From: an uncultured Clostridia bacterium
Lineage (GTDB): Bacteria; Bacillota; Clostridia; RUG12999
Length of the DNA stretch: 5,339 nt
Assembly: GCA_949739095.1 (NCBI GenBank)
Contig: CATIYX010000408.1
Location: 1 to 5,339 of the forward strand
Reading direction: 5' to 3'
Below the pieces are notes generated by a model. The model saw only the letters and a list, made by a program, of their open reading frames with translations. It was not told the DNA's origin and searched no databases. A program made the position numbers and the translations under genes. The first letter of the stretch is position 1, and the number at the start of each line of letters is the position of its first letter. Below, one piece after another: positions 1-5,339 of the stretch.

Positions 1-942
1 ACAGTGGCGCTGCCAAGACCGCCTATGGTATTTAATGTGTATTATTATGTTGCGCTTTACGCAGTTTGGATGCTCACGGAGCGTAGACGGGTGCCGGAGA
101 TGAAACTGCTTCTATGTTGTGCAGCGGCGCTGGCACTGTCGTTTTGTGTGTTGCAATATTGGACGGGAGAAACAGTCCGGGTGGAGTTTATCAACGTCGG
201 ACAGGGCGATAGTTGCATGGTGCGATTGCCCAACCGTCACCACATTTTGATTGATACGGGCGAAAAAGGAACCGGTACCACCAACAATGTGGTAGATTAT
301 TTGAAAAAACGCGGTATTTATACGCTGGATTGTATTTATATCTCTCATGCAGACAGCGACCACAGCGGCGGGCTGGAGGAGATTTTGAACAGTATTAAAG
401 TGAAAAAAGTTGCGGTGCCACAGCTTAACATCCGCAGCAAGGATATGGAAGCGTTGATTCAAATGGTCATTCAAAAGGATGTGCCGGTGGAAATGGTGTC
501 GGCGGGCGACAGCTATAAGGTGGAGGAGATGGAAATTAAGGCATTGTGGCCTATTCCCATCAGTGGTAATAGTAATGTGGCGAACGATAATAATCTATCA
601 ATGGTATTGCAAATGTCCTATCAGGGAAATACGGCGCTTTTTATGGGAGATTTAGAGGAAGAAGCAGAGGAAATGCTGGTACATACAGAGACAGTACCGG
701 TATGCAATATTTTAAAGGTGGCACATCATGGAAGTAAAACAGGAACTGGGAATGCGTTGCTGGATAAAACCAATCCCCAATATAGTATTGTTAGCGTTGG
801 AAAGAATTCCTATGGACATCCTGCGTCTGAGGTGCTGGAACGATTGAAAAATCATGGCAGCGAAATATTGCGTACAGATGTCCTGGGCAATATTGTGTTC
901 CGCATAAACCGTAGCGGGCAGATGGTATTGGAAAGCAGGTGA
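1..942 (+). CDS. comEC: ComEC/Rec2 DNA-internalization protein, C-terminal part (5' partial)
   Basis: This is the C-terminal end of the ComEC/Rec2 competence channel, which moves single-stranded transforming DNA across the cytoplasmic membrane. The frame is open from base 1, so the gene starts upstream; the GTG at 4 is only the first start-like codon in view. Numbering from that GTG, a hydrophobic segment at about 10-24 and another at 34-50 are the last membrane helices. A metallo-beta-lactamase-like domain follows: VGQGDS (65-70), LIDTG (82-86), the metal motif HADSDH (115-120), NDNNLSMVL (194-202), MGD (214-216), VAHHGSKTG (239-247) and YGHP (270-273). This order is the usual ComEC C-terminus, and the HxDxDH motif is intact, so the domain looks catalytically competent (nuclease role inferred from the family). 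A free-standing ComEC-like hydrolase is less likely because of the preceding helices and the open 5' frame. holA begins 4 nt after the stop. Confidence 0.93.
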   Translation, partial: TVALPRPPMVFNVYYYVALYAVWMLTERRRVPEMKLLLCCAAALALSFCVLQYWTGETVRVEFINVGQGDSCMVRLPNRHHILIDTGEKGTGTTNNVVDYLKKRGIYTLDCIYISHADSDHSGGLEEILNSIKVKKVAVPQLNIRSKDMEALIQMVIQKDVPVEMVSAGDSYKVEEMEIKALWPIPISGNSNVANDNNLSMVLQMSYQGNTALFMGDLEEEAEEMLVHTETVPVCNILKVAHHGSKTGTGNALLDKTNPQYSIVSVGKNSYGHPASEVLERLKNHGSEILRTDVLGNIVFRINRSGQMVLESR

Positions 943-946
943 GAGG

Positions 947-1978
947 ATGAAAAAAGAGCTGGATTTGTTAAAAAAACAGTTGAAGACCGCTGATCTCAAT
1001 CACGTCTATGTATTTACGGGGGAGGAAACCTATTTGAAGGATTCCTATATCCGCCAGTTTGTACGTGTATTTGAAAAACAAGGGATGGAGGAATTCAATA
1101 TCATCAAGCTGGATAAAGAGGCTTTTTCGGTGGAAACCTTGATGGAAGCTGTAGAATCCTATCCTGTGATGGAAGAAAACAAACTGGTGATTGTATCAGG
1201 AACAGGACTGTTTGAAAAGGCGTCGGAGGAAATCAAAAAATTGGTGCAGGATATTTTAGCGGATTTTCCGCCCTATTTGACCCTTATTTTTGACGAAATC
1301 AAATGCGACGGAAAACTCGCCAGCGTGAAACAACTCAAAAAAGAAGCGGTCTATGTGGAATTTGCCTATCTGCAAGTGCCGGATTTATGCAAATGGATTG
1401 AAGGGGAATGCAAGCGTGGTGGCGTGGATATATCTGTGCAAACGGCGGCATATCTGGCGGAGCGGTGCGATAGCGGTGAAAACAGCTATAAAAAAGTGGT
1501 GTCCATGAGTCGGCTGAAAACGGAAATTGATAAGTTGGTGATTTTTTGCCACGAAAAGCAGAAAATCATGCGGGAAGACGTGGATGAAATGGTGACGGCA
1601 TCGCTGAAAGAGCGCACGTTTGACATGCTGGACCATTTGTTTCAGCAGGACACGCAAGGAGCTATCACAATGCTGGAGGAACTGAAAGAACTGCGGGAAC
1701 CTGTGCAGAAAATTTTGACGCTGCTGGGCAGTCACATTGATTCGCTGATTCGCGTGAAAACGCTGCTGGAGGCAGGATATTCCAAACAGGAAATTGCAAA
1801 GCAGACGGGATTGCGGGAATTCTTTTTACCGAAATATATGGGACAGTCGCGCGCCTATAGCAGAAAAAGATTAATTGACATGTATCAGGCAGTTGCACAG
1901 GCGGATATGGATATTAAATCAGGATTACAGCAGGACTGGGCAGCGTTGGAAATGACGGTGTTGGGACTGGCGCGTTAG
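947..1978 (+). CDS. holA: DNA polymerase III delta subunit (clamp loader)
   Basis: HolA (delta) is the clamp-loader subunit that opens the beta sliding clamp during replication. At 343 aa it has the usual family length. The N-terminal module begins with YVFTGEETYLKD (21-32), the typical delta opening, followed by VIVSG (81-85) and LTLIFDE (111-117) at core beta strands. As in other delta subunits, no Walker A motif is seen. The middle has the EIDKLV helix (193-198). The C-terminal collar region ends with ADMDIKSG (319-326) and ALEMTVLGL (333-341), a recognisable delta signature. The ATG at 947 is supported by AGGTGA at 937-942, a good anti-SD match that overlaps the comEC stop, so translation is probably coupled. 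comEC followed by holA is a common Bacillota arrangement. Essential housekeeping gene; no anomaly seen. Confidence 0.95.
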   Translation: MKKELDLLKKQLKTADLNHVYVFTGEETYLKDSYIRQFVRVFEKQGMEEFNIIKLDKEAFSVETLMEAVESYPVMEENKLVIVSGTGLFEKASEEIKKLVQDILADFPPYLTLIFDEIKCDGKLASVKQLKKEAVYVEFAYLQVPDLCKWIEGECKRGGVDISVQTAAYLAERCDSGENSYKKVVSMSRLKTEIDKLVIFCHEKQKIMREDVDEMVTASLKERTFDMLDHLFQQDTQGAITMLEELKELREPVQKILTLLGSHIDSLIRVKTLLEAGYSKQEIAKQTGLREFFLPKYMGQSRAYSRKRLIDMYQAVAQADMDIKSGLQQDWAALEMTVLGLAR

Positions 1979-1990
1979 ATGATCAGCAGA

Positions 1991-2006
1991 AAGGGGAAAC
2001 GGCGTG
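1991..2006 (+). promoter_or_regulatory. Ribosome binding site and GTG start of the membrane protein gene
   Basis: AAGGGG at 1991-1996 lies 7 nt before a GTG at 2004. An in-frame TGA at 1980-1982 bounds the reading frame upstream, and the next in-frame methionine comes only after the first membrane helix. The GTG is therefore the only plausible start. Confidence 0.75.
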
Positions 2007-3389
2007 AAAAAAAGACAGTTTTTTTATGTGTTTGTAGCAGCGGTGCTTTTGTTGCGCATTGGATATTATGGTGGAATTTATTTTCCCATTCTGGACGATT
2101 ATATCCAATATGGATTATATTCCACTGTGGGAAATCCGTTTGCCCAGGTTATTTTGAAATTTCAGGATTATACAGTGCGGCCCCTTGCGGTATTGACAGA
2201 TGTTTATGTTTGGGCAAGGTTTTGGGAACATATGGGGATTGCATTTATTATTATCACGTTGATGCACGGTGCCAGCAGTATTCTGATTTATGAGACGCTG
2301 AACAAAGCGGGCATCCGATGCGGACTGTTTTTTGTACTGGTATATCTGCTTGCGCCGGTTGGGACGGAGGCAACCTATTGGATTTCAGGTTCAACACGTA
2401 TCATTGTTCCGTTGTTTTTTGCCGCCGTCGGTCTTTGGTGTCTGACGAAAAAAGGCGTAGGCTGGACGATTGCGGCATGGCTGTTCAATCTGCTCTCGTA
2501 TGGATATTACGAGCAAATTTGTATTGTAAGTTTTTTGCTGTTTTTTATCGTGGCAATCAAAATGAAATCAAAAAAATGGATGATTGCGGGAATCAACGGC
2601 ATTATTATTGCCGGATGGTATGTGACATTTGCGGCAGTTGGACAGATGGCGAACCGCGGCGGCATGGTGATTGGTTCACCAGAGCAGATAGCAAAAATCG
2701 GACATTATTTTTATGAAGTTTGGGTGCAGGCAGTGCCTAAGCTGACTTGGGAGGGAGCCCTACGCGGATTCCAACTTGTGGTGAGCGACCAGAATTTCAT
2801 TTATATTGGTTTGGTGGTACTTGTGGCAATTGTGTTTGCACTAACGTGCGGTGGAGATGTGCAGGAGAGTAAACGGTTAAACATAAGTGGAATTGTGTTA
2901 AGCCTTTTGCTGATTATCCTGCCATATGCGCCTATCTTTTTCCTGAAAGATGCATGGTTTGGACTGCGTAACACGTTTCCGTCACTCGTTGGTATCGGAC
3001 TGTTGCTAGATAATTTGTTCTACCGTCCTGAGCGTCTGAAAAAAGCTGCCGCGGCGATGTTGATGATTGTGTTTTTGTTTGGAACTGTGAGCGAACTTTA
3101 TGATTATAAACGCGTCTACGAGGATGATGAAAAAATCATGCGGCTGCTGGAGGAAGCAGGTATGCCGCAGCATGTTTTGACAAAAATGCAATATACTGAT
3201 GTATTTGTATCGGTGGAAACGCATATTCTAAATGTGACCTCTTCGGATTGGGCGCTGTGCGGCAGAGTGCGGGAGCATGAGAAGGATATGAGTTATCCAT
3301 ATATCAACATCTATTATGAAAAAGACGCAGTGCCAATGGAAGTGGCGGAAGAATGTTTCGATTTGGAAGCGGCGATGGCGGCGGAGTAG
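2004..3389 (+). CDS. Polytopic membrane protein, possible GT-C-fold glycosyltransferase (function unknown)
   Basis: A 461-aa membrane protein that I cannot assign to a named family with confidence. Hydrophobic segments are at about 5-25, 77-98, 106-118, 131-148, 152-166, 171-187, 192-213, 264-281, 293-313, 325-338 and 347-364, i.e. 10-11 likely helices, followed by a roughly 97-residue soluble tail. After the first helix comes ILDDYIQYG (29-37). Its acidic pair in the first outside loop resembles the catalytic-loop Asp pair of GT-C glycosyltransferases (PMT/ArnT/GtrII-like). VRPL (58-61) and YGYYEQ (166-171) also resemble conserved positions in such proteins. By inference it would transfer a sugar from a polyprenyl carrier at the outer membrane face. 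It lies 25 nt after holA with no promoter seen between, and is last in its unit before the terminator. It could instead be a non-enzymatic membrane protein. The very end is low-complexity and Ala-rich (AAMAAE). The CDS is confident; the function is not. Confidence 0.8.
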   Translation: MKKRQFFYVFVAAVLLLRIGYYGGIYFPILDDYIQYGLYSTVGNPFAQVILKFQDYTVRPLAVLTDVYVWARFWEHMGIAFIIITLMHGASSILIYETLNKAGIRCGLFFVLVYLLAPVGTEATYWISGSTRIIVPLFFAAVGLWCLTKKGVGWTIAAWLFNLLSYGYYEQICIVSFLLFFIVAIKMKSKKWMIAGINGIIIAGWYVTFAAVGQMANRGGMVIGSPEQIAKIGHYFYEVWVQAVPKLTWEGALRGFQLVVSDQNFIYIGLVVLVAIVFALTCGGDVQESKRLNISGIVLSLLLIILPYAPIFFLKDAWFGLRNTFPSLVGIGLLLDNLFYRPERLKKAAAAMLMIVFLFGTVSELYDYKRVYEDDEKIMRLLEEAGMPQHVLTKMQYTDVFVSVETHILNVTSSDWALCGRVREHEKDMSYPYINIYYEKDAVPMEVAEECFDLEAAMAAE

Positions 3390-3456
3390 TAACATAGAAG
3401 AATTTTGGCGTTTTAAGTGCTGCGGAAGCGGCAGTTTTGGAGAGGTTCTATAGCAT

Positions 3457-3486
3457 AAAAAGCGGGAACGAGAGTTCCCGCTTTTT
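3457..3486 (+). terminator. Strong Rho-independent terminator
   Basis: GCGGGAAC (3462-3469) pairs perfectly with GTTCCCGC (3474-3481) around a GAGA tetraloop (GNRA type). The A-run at 3457-3461 can extend the stem by pairing with the T-run at 3482-3486, giving up to 13 bp. The T-run serves as the U-tract. It sits 67 nt after the membrane protein stop and ends the comEC-holA unit. With A-run and T-run on opposite sides it would also be a terminator on the opposite strand, though no convergent gene is present. Confidence 0.93.
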
Positions 3487-3533
3487 ATATGAGAAAAAAT
3501 TGGCGGAGTTTTCAGAAAATTCAAGATTTTAGC

Positions 3534-3562
3534 TTGCAGAAAAGATTTATTTGTACTATAAT
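3534..3562 (+). promoter_or_regulatory. Probable housekeeping sigma-factor promoter for tagA-thyX-tmk
   Basis: The -10 box TATAAT at 3557-3562 is a perfect match. Exactly 17 bp upstream lies TTGCAG (3534-3539), a weak -35 that keeps the key TTG. Surrounding sequence is AT-rich. Predicted transcription start is near 3569, which gives a leader of about 44 nt to the ATG at 3613. It lies directly downstream of the terminator, as expected for a new transcription unit. No operator-like palindrome is seen around it. Confidence 0.75.
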
Positions 3563-3596
3563 AGAAAGAAGACCTTTTGTGCGAAAATCAAAAGAA

Positions 3597-3615
3597 AAAG
3601 GATGGAGACTTCATG
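3597..3615 (+). promoter_or_regulatory. Ribosome binding site that decides the tagA start
   Basis: AAAGGA (3597-3602) and GGAG (3604-3607) precede the ATG at 3613, with 5 nt between GGAG and the ATG. An in-frame TTG at 3577 would add 12 residues, but it lies only about 8 nt after the predicted transcription start and has no Shine-Dalgarno. Its extra residues (MCENQKKKDGDF) do not look like a TagA N-terminus. Confidence 0.8.
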
Positions 3616-4344
3616 AAAACAGTTTCTATATTAGGGGTAAATGTAGCGGCGTGCAGCCGCGTGCGTGCACGGGACAAAGTATTTGAAATGCTGCGGGAGA
3701 CAGGGCTCCACATGGTGTTCACACCAAATTCGGAAATCATTATGCTGGCACGGAAAAACAAAGCGTTTCAGGATATTTTAAATCAGGCAGATTTATGTAC
3801 AGCAGATGGAATCGGTGTGGTATATGGCGCGAAAATTCTGGGAACGCCTATTCCGGAGCGGGTGGCTGGGTTTGATTTGCTGACAGATGTATTGCAGCAT
3901 GCAGATGCGTTGAACGTCTATTTGTTTGGTAGTAAGCCGGGCGTTGCGGAAAAAGCGAAAGCGGAAATGGAACACCGTTTTGCAGGCGTGCAAGTGGTGG
4001 GTACGCAAAACGGTTATTTTGACAGCGCGCAGGAAAAAGTGATTTTAGCGGATATTCAGGAAAAACAGCCGGATTTACTGTTAGTGTGTCTGGGCGCACC
4101 TAAACAGGAACAGTGGATTTGGCAGCATCAAAAGGAAATCAGCGCAAAAGTGGTAATGGGATTGGGCGGCAGTCTGGATGTTTTAGCGGGTGAAGTGAAA
4201 CGTGCGCCGGAAATTTTCATTAAGCTGGGGTTAGAATGGTTCTACCGTTTGCTGAAAGAGCCGCAGCGTATTGGTCGCATGATGGCGCTGCCGCATTTTC
4301 TGTTAGTAGTTTTAAAAGAGAAGATGTTTGGAGGTAAAAAATGA
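3613..4344 (+). CDS. tagA: WecG/TagA/CpsF-family glycosyltransferase (probable N-acetylmannosaminyltransferase)
   Basis: This family (GT26) transfers ManNAc from UDP-ManNAc onto undecaprenyl-PP-GlcNAc, forming the linkage unit of wall teichoic acid; other members act in enterobacterial common antigen or capsule synthesis. The ATG at 3613 gives 243 aa, the normal length. Seen in order: FTPNSEIIMLAR (36-47, holding T37 and N39), ADLCTADGIGVVYG (59-72, holding the expected catalytic Asp, D65), PERVAG (81-86, R83), LFGSKPGVAEKA (104-115), GYF (134-136), VCLGAPKQEQWI (158-169, Q167), GLGGSLDVLAGEVKRAP (183-199). The Arg-rich C-terminal tail includes LEWFYRLLKEPQR (207-219), which in characterised TagA helps bind the membrane and complete the active site. 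All hallmark residues are present. It heads the operon, and its stop overlaps the thyX start (ATGA, 4341-4344). The exact acceptor is inferred; no other teichoic-acid gene is in the window. Confidence 0.92.
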   Translation: MKTVSILGVNVAACSRVRARDKVFEMLRETGLHMVFTPNSEIIMLARKNKAFQDILNQADLCTADGIGVVYGAKILGTPIPERVAGFDLLTDVLQHADALNVYLFGSKPGVAEKAKAEMEHRFAGVQVVGTQNGYFDSAQEKVILADIQEKQPDLLLVCLGAPKQEQWIWQHQKEISAKVVMGLGGSLDVLAGEVKRAPEIFIKLGLEWFYRLLKEPQRIGRMMALPHFLLVVLKEKMFGGKK

Positions 4345-5099
4345 GAGTTGAATTGTTAGCGCATACGCCAAATCCGGAGCAGGTGGTTGCGGCGGCAGCC
4401 AAGCTGTGCTATTCCAGCAGTGGTGTGAAAAATATTATGGAAGGCTTGGACGAGGAAAAAACAGAAAAATTTTTGAAACATCTGACGAGTTTGGGACATG
4501 GCAGTCCGCTGGAACATATGAGTTTTACATTTGGGATTGAAGGTGTTAGCCGCAGTTTTTTGGCGCAGATTACACGTCATCGTATTGCCTCCTATAGTGT
4601 GAAATCTCAGCGATATGTCAAAGAAGGGCAATTTGAATTTGTGGTGCCGCCGGAGATTGAGGCGGATGAGCGGGCAAATGAAATCTTTCTGAATGCGATG
4701 CGGCAGGACATGGAGCAATATAATGCATTGACAGATATTTTAAAGGCAAAACATACCGAAACTTTTTTGCAGCAGGGAATGGAGCCGAAAGAAGCAGAAC
4801 GTAAAGCGGAGAAAAAAGCGATAGAGGACGCACGCTATGTTTTACCGAATAGCTGTGAAACAAAAATGGTGGCGACGTTTAATGCACGTAGTTTGCTGAA
4901 TTTTTTTGCACATCGCTGTTGTGAACGGGCGCAGTGGGAAATTCGCGATTGCGCGGTGCAAATGCTGAAATTGGTGAAGGAAGTTGCACCAACGGTTTTT
5001 GCCACAGTGGGACCGCCTTGCCTGAATGGTCCTTGCCCGGAAGGGAAAATGAGTTGCGGCAAGGCAAATGAAAAACGGAGCTATTTTGCAGAGCTATAG
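4341..5099 (+). CDS. thyX: Flavin-dependent thymidylate synthase ThyX
   Basis: ThyX makes dTMP from dUMP using methylene-tetrahydrofolate, FAD and NADPH; it is the alternative to ThyA. The protein is 252 aa, normal for the family. The diagnostic ThyX motif RHRx7S is exact: RHR at 79-81 and Ser at 89, within RHRIASYSVKSQRY. HGSPLEH (53-59) is the usual upstream FAD-site motif. DARYVLPNSCETKM (163-176), FNARSLLNFFAHR (180-192) and AQWEIR (197-202) form the conserved C-terminal half that carries substrate-binding Arg residues. The tail GPPCLNGPCPEGKMSCGK (224-241) has three cysteines, C227, C232 and C239. Start ATG at 4341 has a perfect GGAGGT (4330-4335) 5 nt upstream and overlaps the tagA stop by 4 nt, so coupling is likely. 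The adjacent tmk takes its product to dTDP. Confidence 0.97.
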   Translation: MRVELLAHTPNPEQVVAAAAKLCYSSSGVKNIMEGLDEEKTEKFLKHLTSLGHGSPLEHMSFTFGIEGVSRSFLAQITRHRIASYSVKSQRYVKEGQFEFVVPPEIEADERANEIFLNAMRQDMEQYNALTDILKAKHTETFLQQGMEPKEAERKAEKKAIEDARYVLPNSCETKMVATFNARSLLNFFAHRCCERAQWEIRDCAVQMLKLVKEVAPTVFATVGPPCLNGPCPEGKMSCGKANEKRSYFAEL

Positions 5100-5117
5100 G
5101 AGGAGCGGTGAATCATG
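5098..5117 (+). promoter_or_regulatory. Ribosome binding site of tmk overlapping the thyX stop
   Basis: AGGAGG (5098-5103) starts inside the thyX TAG (5097-5099) and lies 11 nt before the ATG at 5115. A second partial anti-SD match, GGTGA at 5107-5111, lies closer, 3 nt before the ATG. The overlap suggests that ribosomes finishing thyX help start tmk. No promoter or terminator is seen between the two genes. Confidence 0.7.
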
Positions 5118-5339
5118 GGGAAACTCATTGTGATAGAAGGGCTGGACGCCAGTGGAAAAGAAACGCAAACCGGAAAGCTGTTTGGCCGCTTGAGAGAGGC
5201 GGGGGTACAAACGAAAAAAGTTTGTTTTCCGGACTATGAAAGCGATTCTTCTGCGCTGATTAAAATGTATCTTGCCGGCAAATTTGGCGGCGACCCGGCG
5301 GAAGTGAATGCGTTTGCTGCATCTTCTTTTTATGCTGTA
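5115..5339 (+). CDS. tmk: Thymidylate (dTMP) kinase, N-terminal part (3' partial)
   Basis: Thymidylate kinase phosphorylates dTMP to dTDP with ATP. Only the first 75 residues are present; the frame is still open at 5339. The start MGKLIVIEGLDASGKETQT has a beta strand followed by the P-loop (residues 9-15, GLDASGK). The position after the P-loop Lys is Glu16 where most P-loop kinases have Ser/Thr; Thr17 and Gln18 match the TQ seen in many Tmk proteins. VCFPDYES (36-43) corresponds to the dTMP-site loop with its Asp/Glu, and SSALIKMYLAGKFG (45-58) to the following helix. The AASSFYAV at the end (68-75) is where family members continue to the Asp-Arg segment, just outside the window. It sits 15 nt after thyX, placing two consecutive dTTP-pathway steps side by side. 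The family call is confident; full length and the LID type cannot be seen. Confidence 0.93.
   Translation, partial: MGKLIVIEGLDASGKETQTGKLFGRLREAGVQTKKVCFPDYESDSSALIKMYLAGKFGGDPAEVNAFAASSFYAV

Noticed and set aside
1979..2293. Open frame beginning at an ATG directly after the holA stop (104 codons)
   Set aside because: It lies in another frame of the membrane protein gene, has no good Shine-Dalgarno, and its Cys/Trp-rich translation looks like no family. The GTG-started gene at 2004 explains the region.
2318..2716. Second open frame inside the membrane protein gene (132 codons)
   Set aside because: Shadow of the 461-aa gene in the same frame as the one at 1979; its translation has no domain-like pattern and no ribosome binding site is seen.
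3177..3205. Possible internal promoter: TTGACA (3177-3182) and TGTATT (3200-3205), 17 bp apart
   Set aside because: The -10 is only 4 of 6, it lies within coding sequence, and no gene follows before the terminator at 3457-3486. Other TTGACA copies at 2193 and 4728 have no -10 at the right distance.
3390..3612. Intergenic region checked for a riboswitch, small RNA, T-box or attachment site
   Set aside because: Only the terminator, a weak hairpin and the promoter are visible. The leader after the predicted start is about 44 nt, too short for a typical riboswitch or T-box.
3646..3670. Alternative overlapping hairpins early in tagA: GCGGC/GCCGC (3646-3660) versus GTGCA/TGCAC (3651-3670)
   Set aside because: Stems are only 5 bp and the sequence encodes the expected residues of the protein. 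There is no attenuator-like T-run or leader peptide, so chance plus coding constraint is enough.
4356..4718. Minus-strand open frames across the window, for example this 120-codon one opposite thyX
   Set aside because: They lie antisense to well-supported genes, are His/Phe/Cys-rich as antisense translations often are, and lack ribosome binding sites and recognisable domains.

Overview
The window looks like an ordinary chromosomal stretch from a Gram-positive, low-to-mid-GC bacterium, most likely a Clostridia-type member of the Bacillota. The reasons are the comEC-holA gene order, strong purine-rich ribosome binding sites, a flavin-dependent thymidylate synthase (ThyX), a TagA-type teichoic-acid glycosyltransferase, and a thymidylate kinase of the 'GLDxSGKETQ' type. 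The taxon is inferred from gene content; no search was run. All six genes are on the + strand, and the first and last are cut by the window edges.

Left transcription unit (1-3486): the 3' end of comEC (DNA-uptake channel, metallo-beta-lactamase-like domain), then holA (clamp-loader delta subunit) 4 nt later, then after 25 nt a 461-residue polytopic membrane protein of unknown function with GT-C-glycosyltransferase-like traits. A strong Rho-independent terminator at 3457-3486 closes the unit.

Right transcription unit (3534 to beyond 5339): a promoter with a perfect TATAAT -10 box precedes a TagA/WecG-family N-acetylmannosaminyltransferase. Its stop overlaps the thyX start (ATGA), and thyX is followed by the 5' end of tmk, whose Shine-Dalgarno overlaps the thyX stop. 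ThyX makes dTMP and Tmk phosphorylates it to dTDP, so those two are consecutive steps. TagA is a cell-wall polymer enzyme co-transcribed with them.

There is no sign of phage, insertion sequences, CRISPR, tRNA/rRNA or a defence system. The only intergenic space of note (3390-3612) is explained by the terminator and promoter. The least explained element is the polytopic membrane protein. I see no clear evidence for a new multi-gene system in this window.
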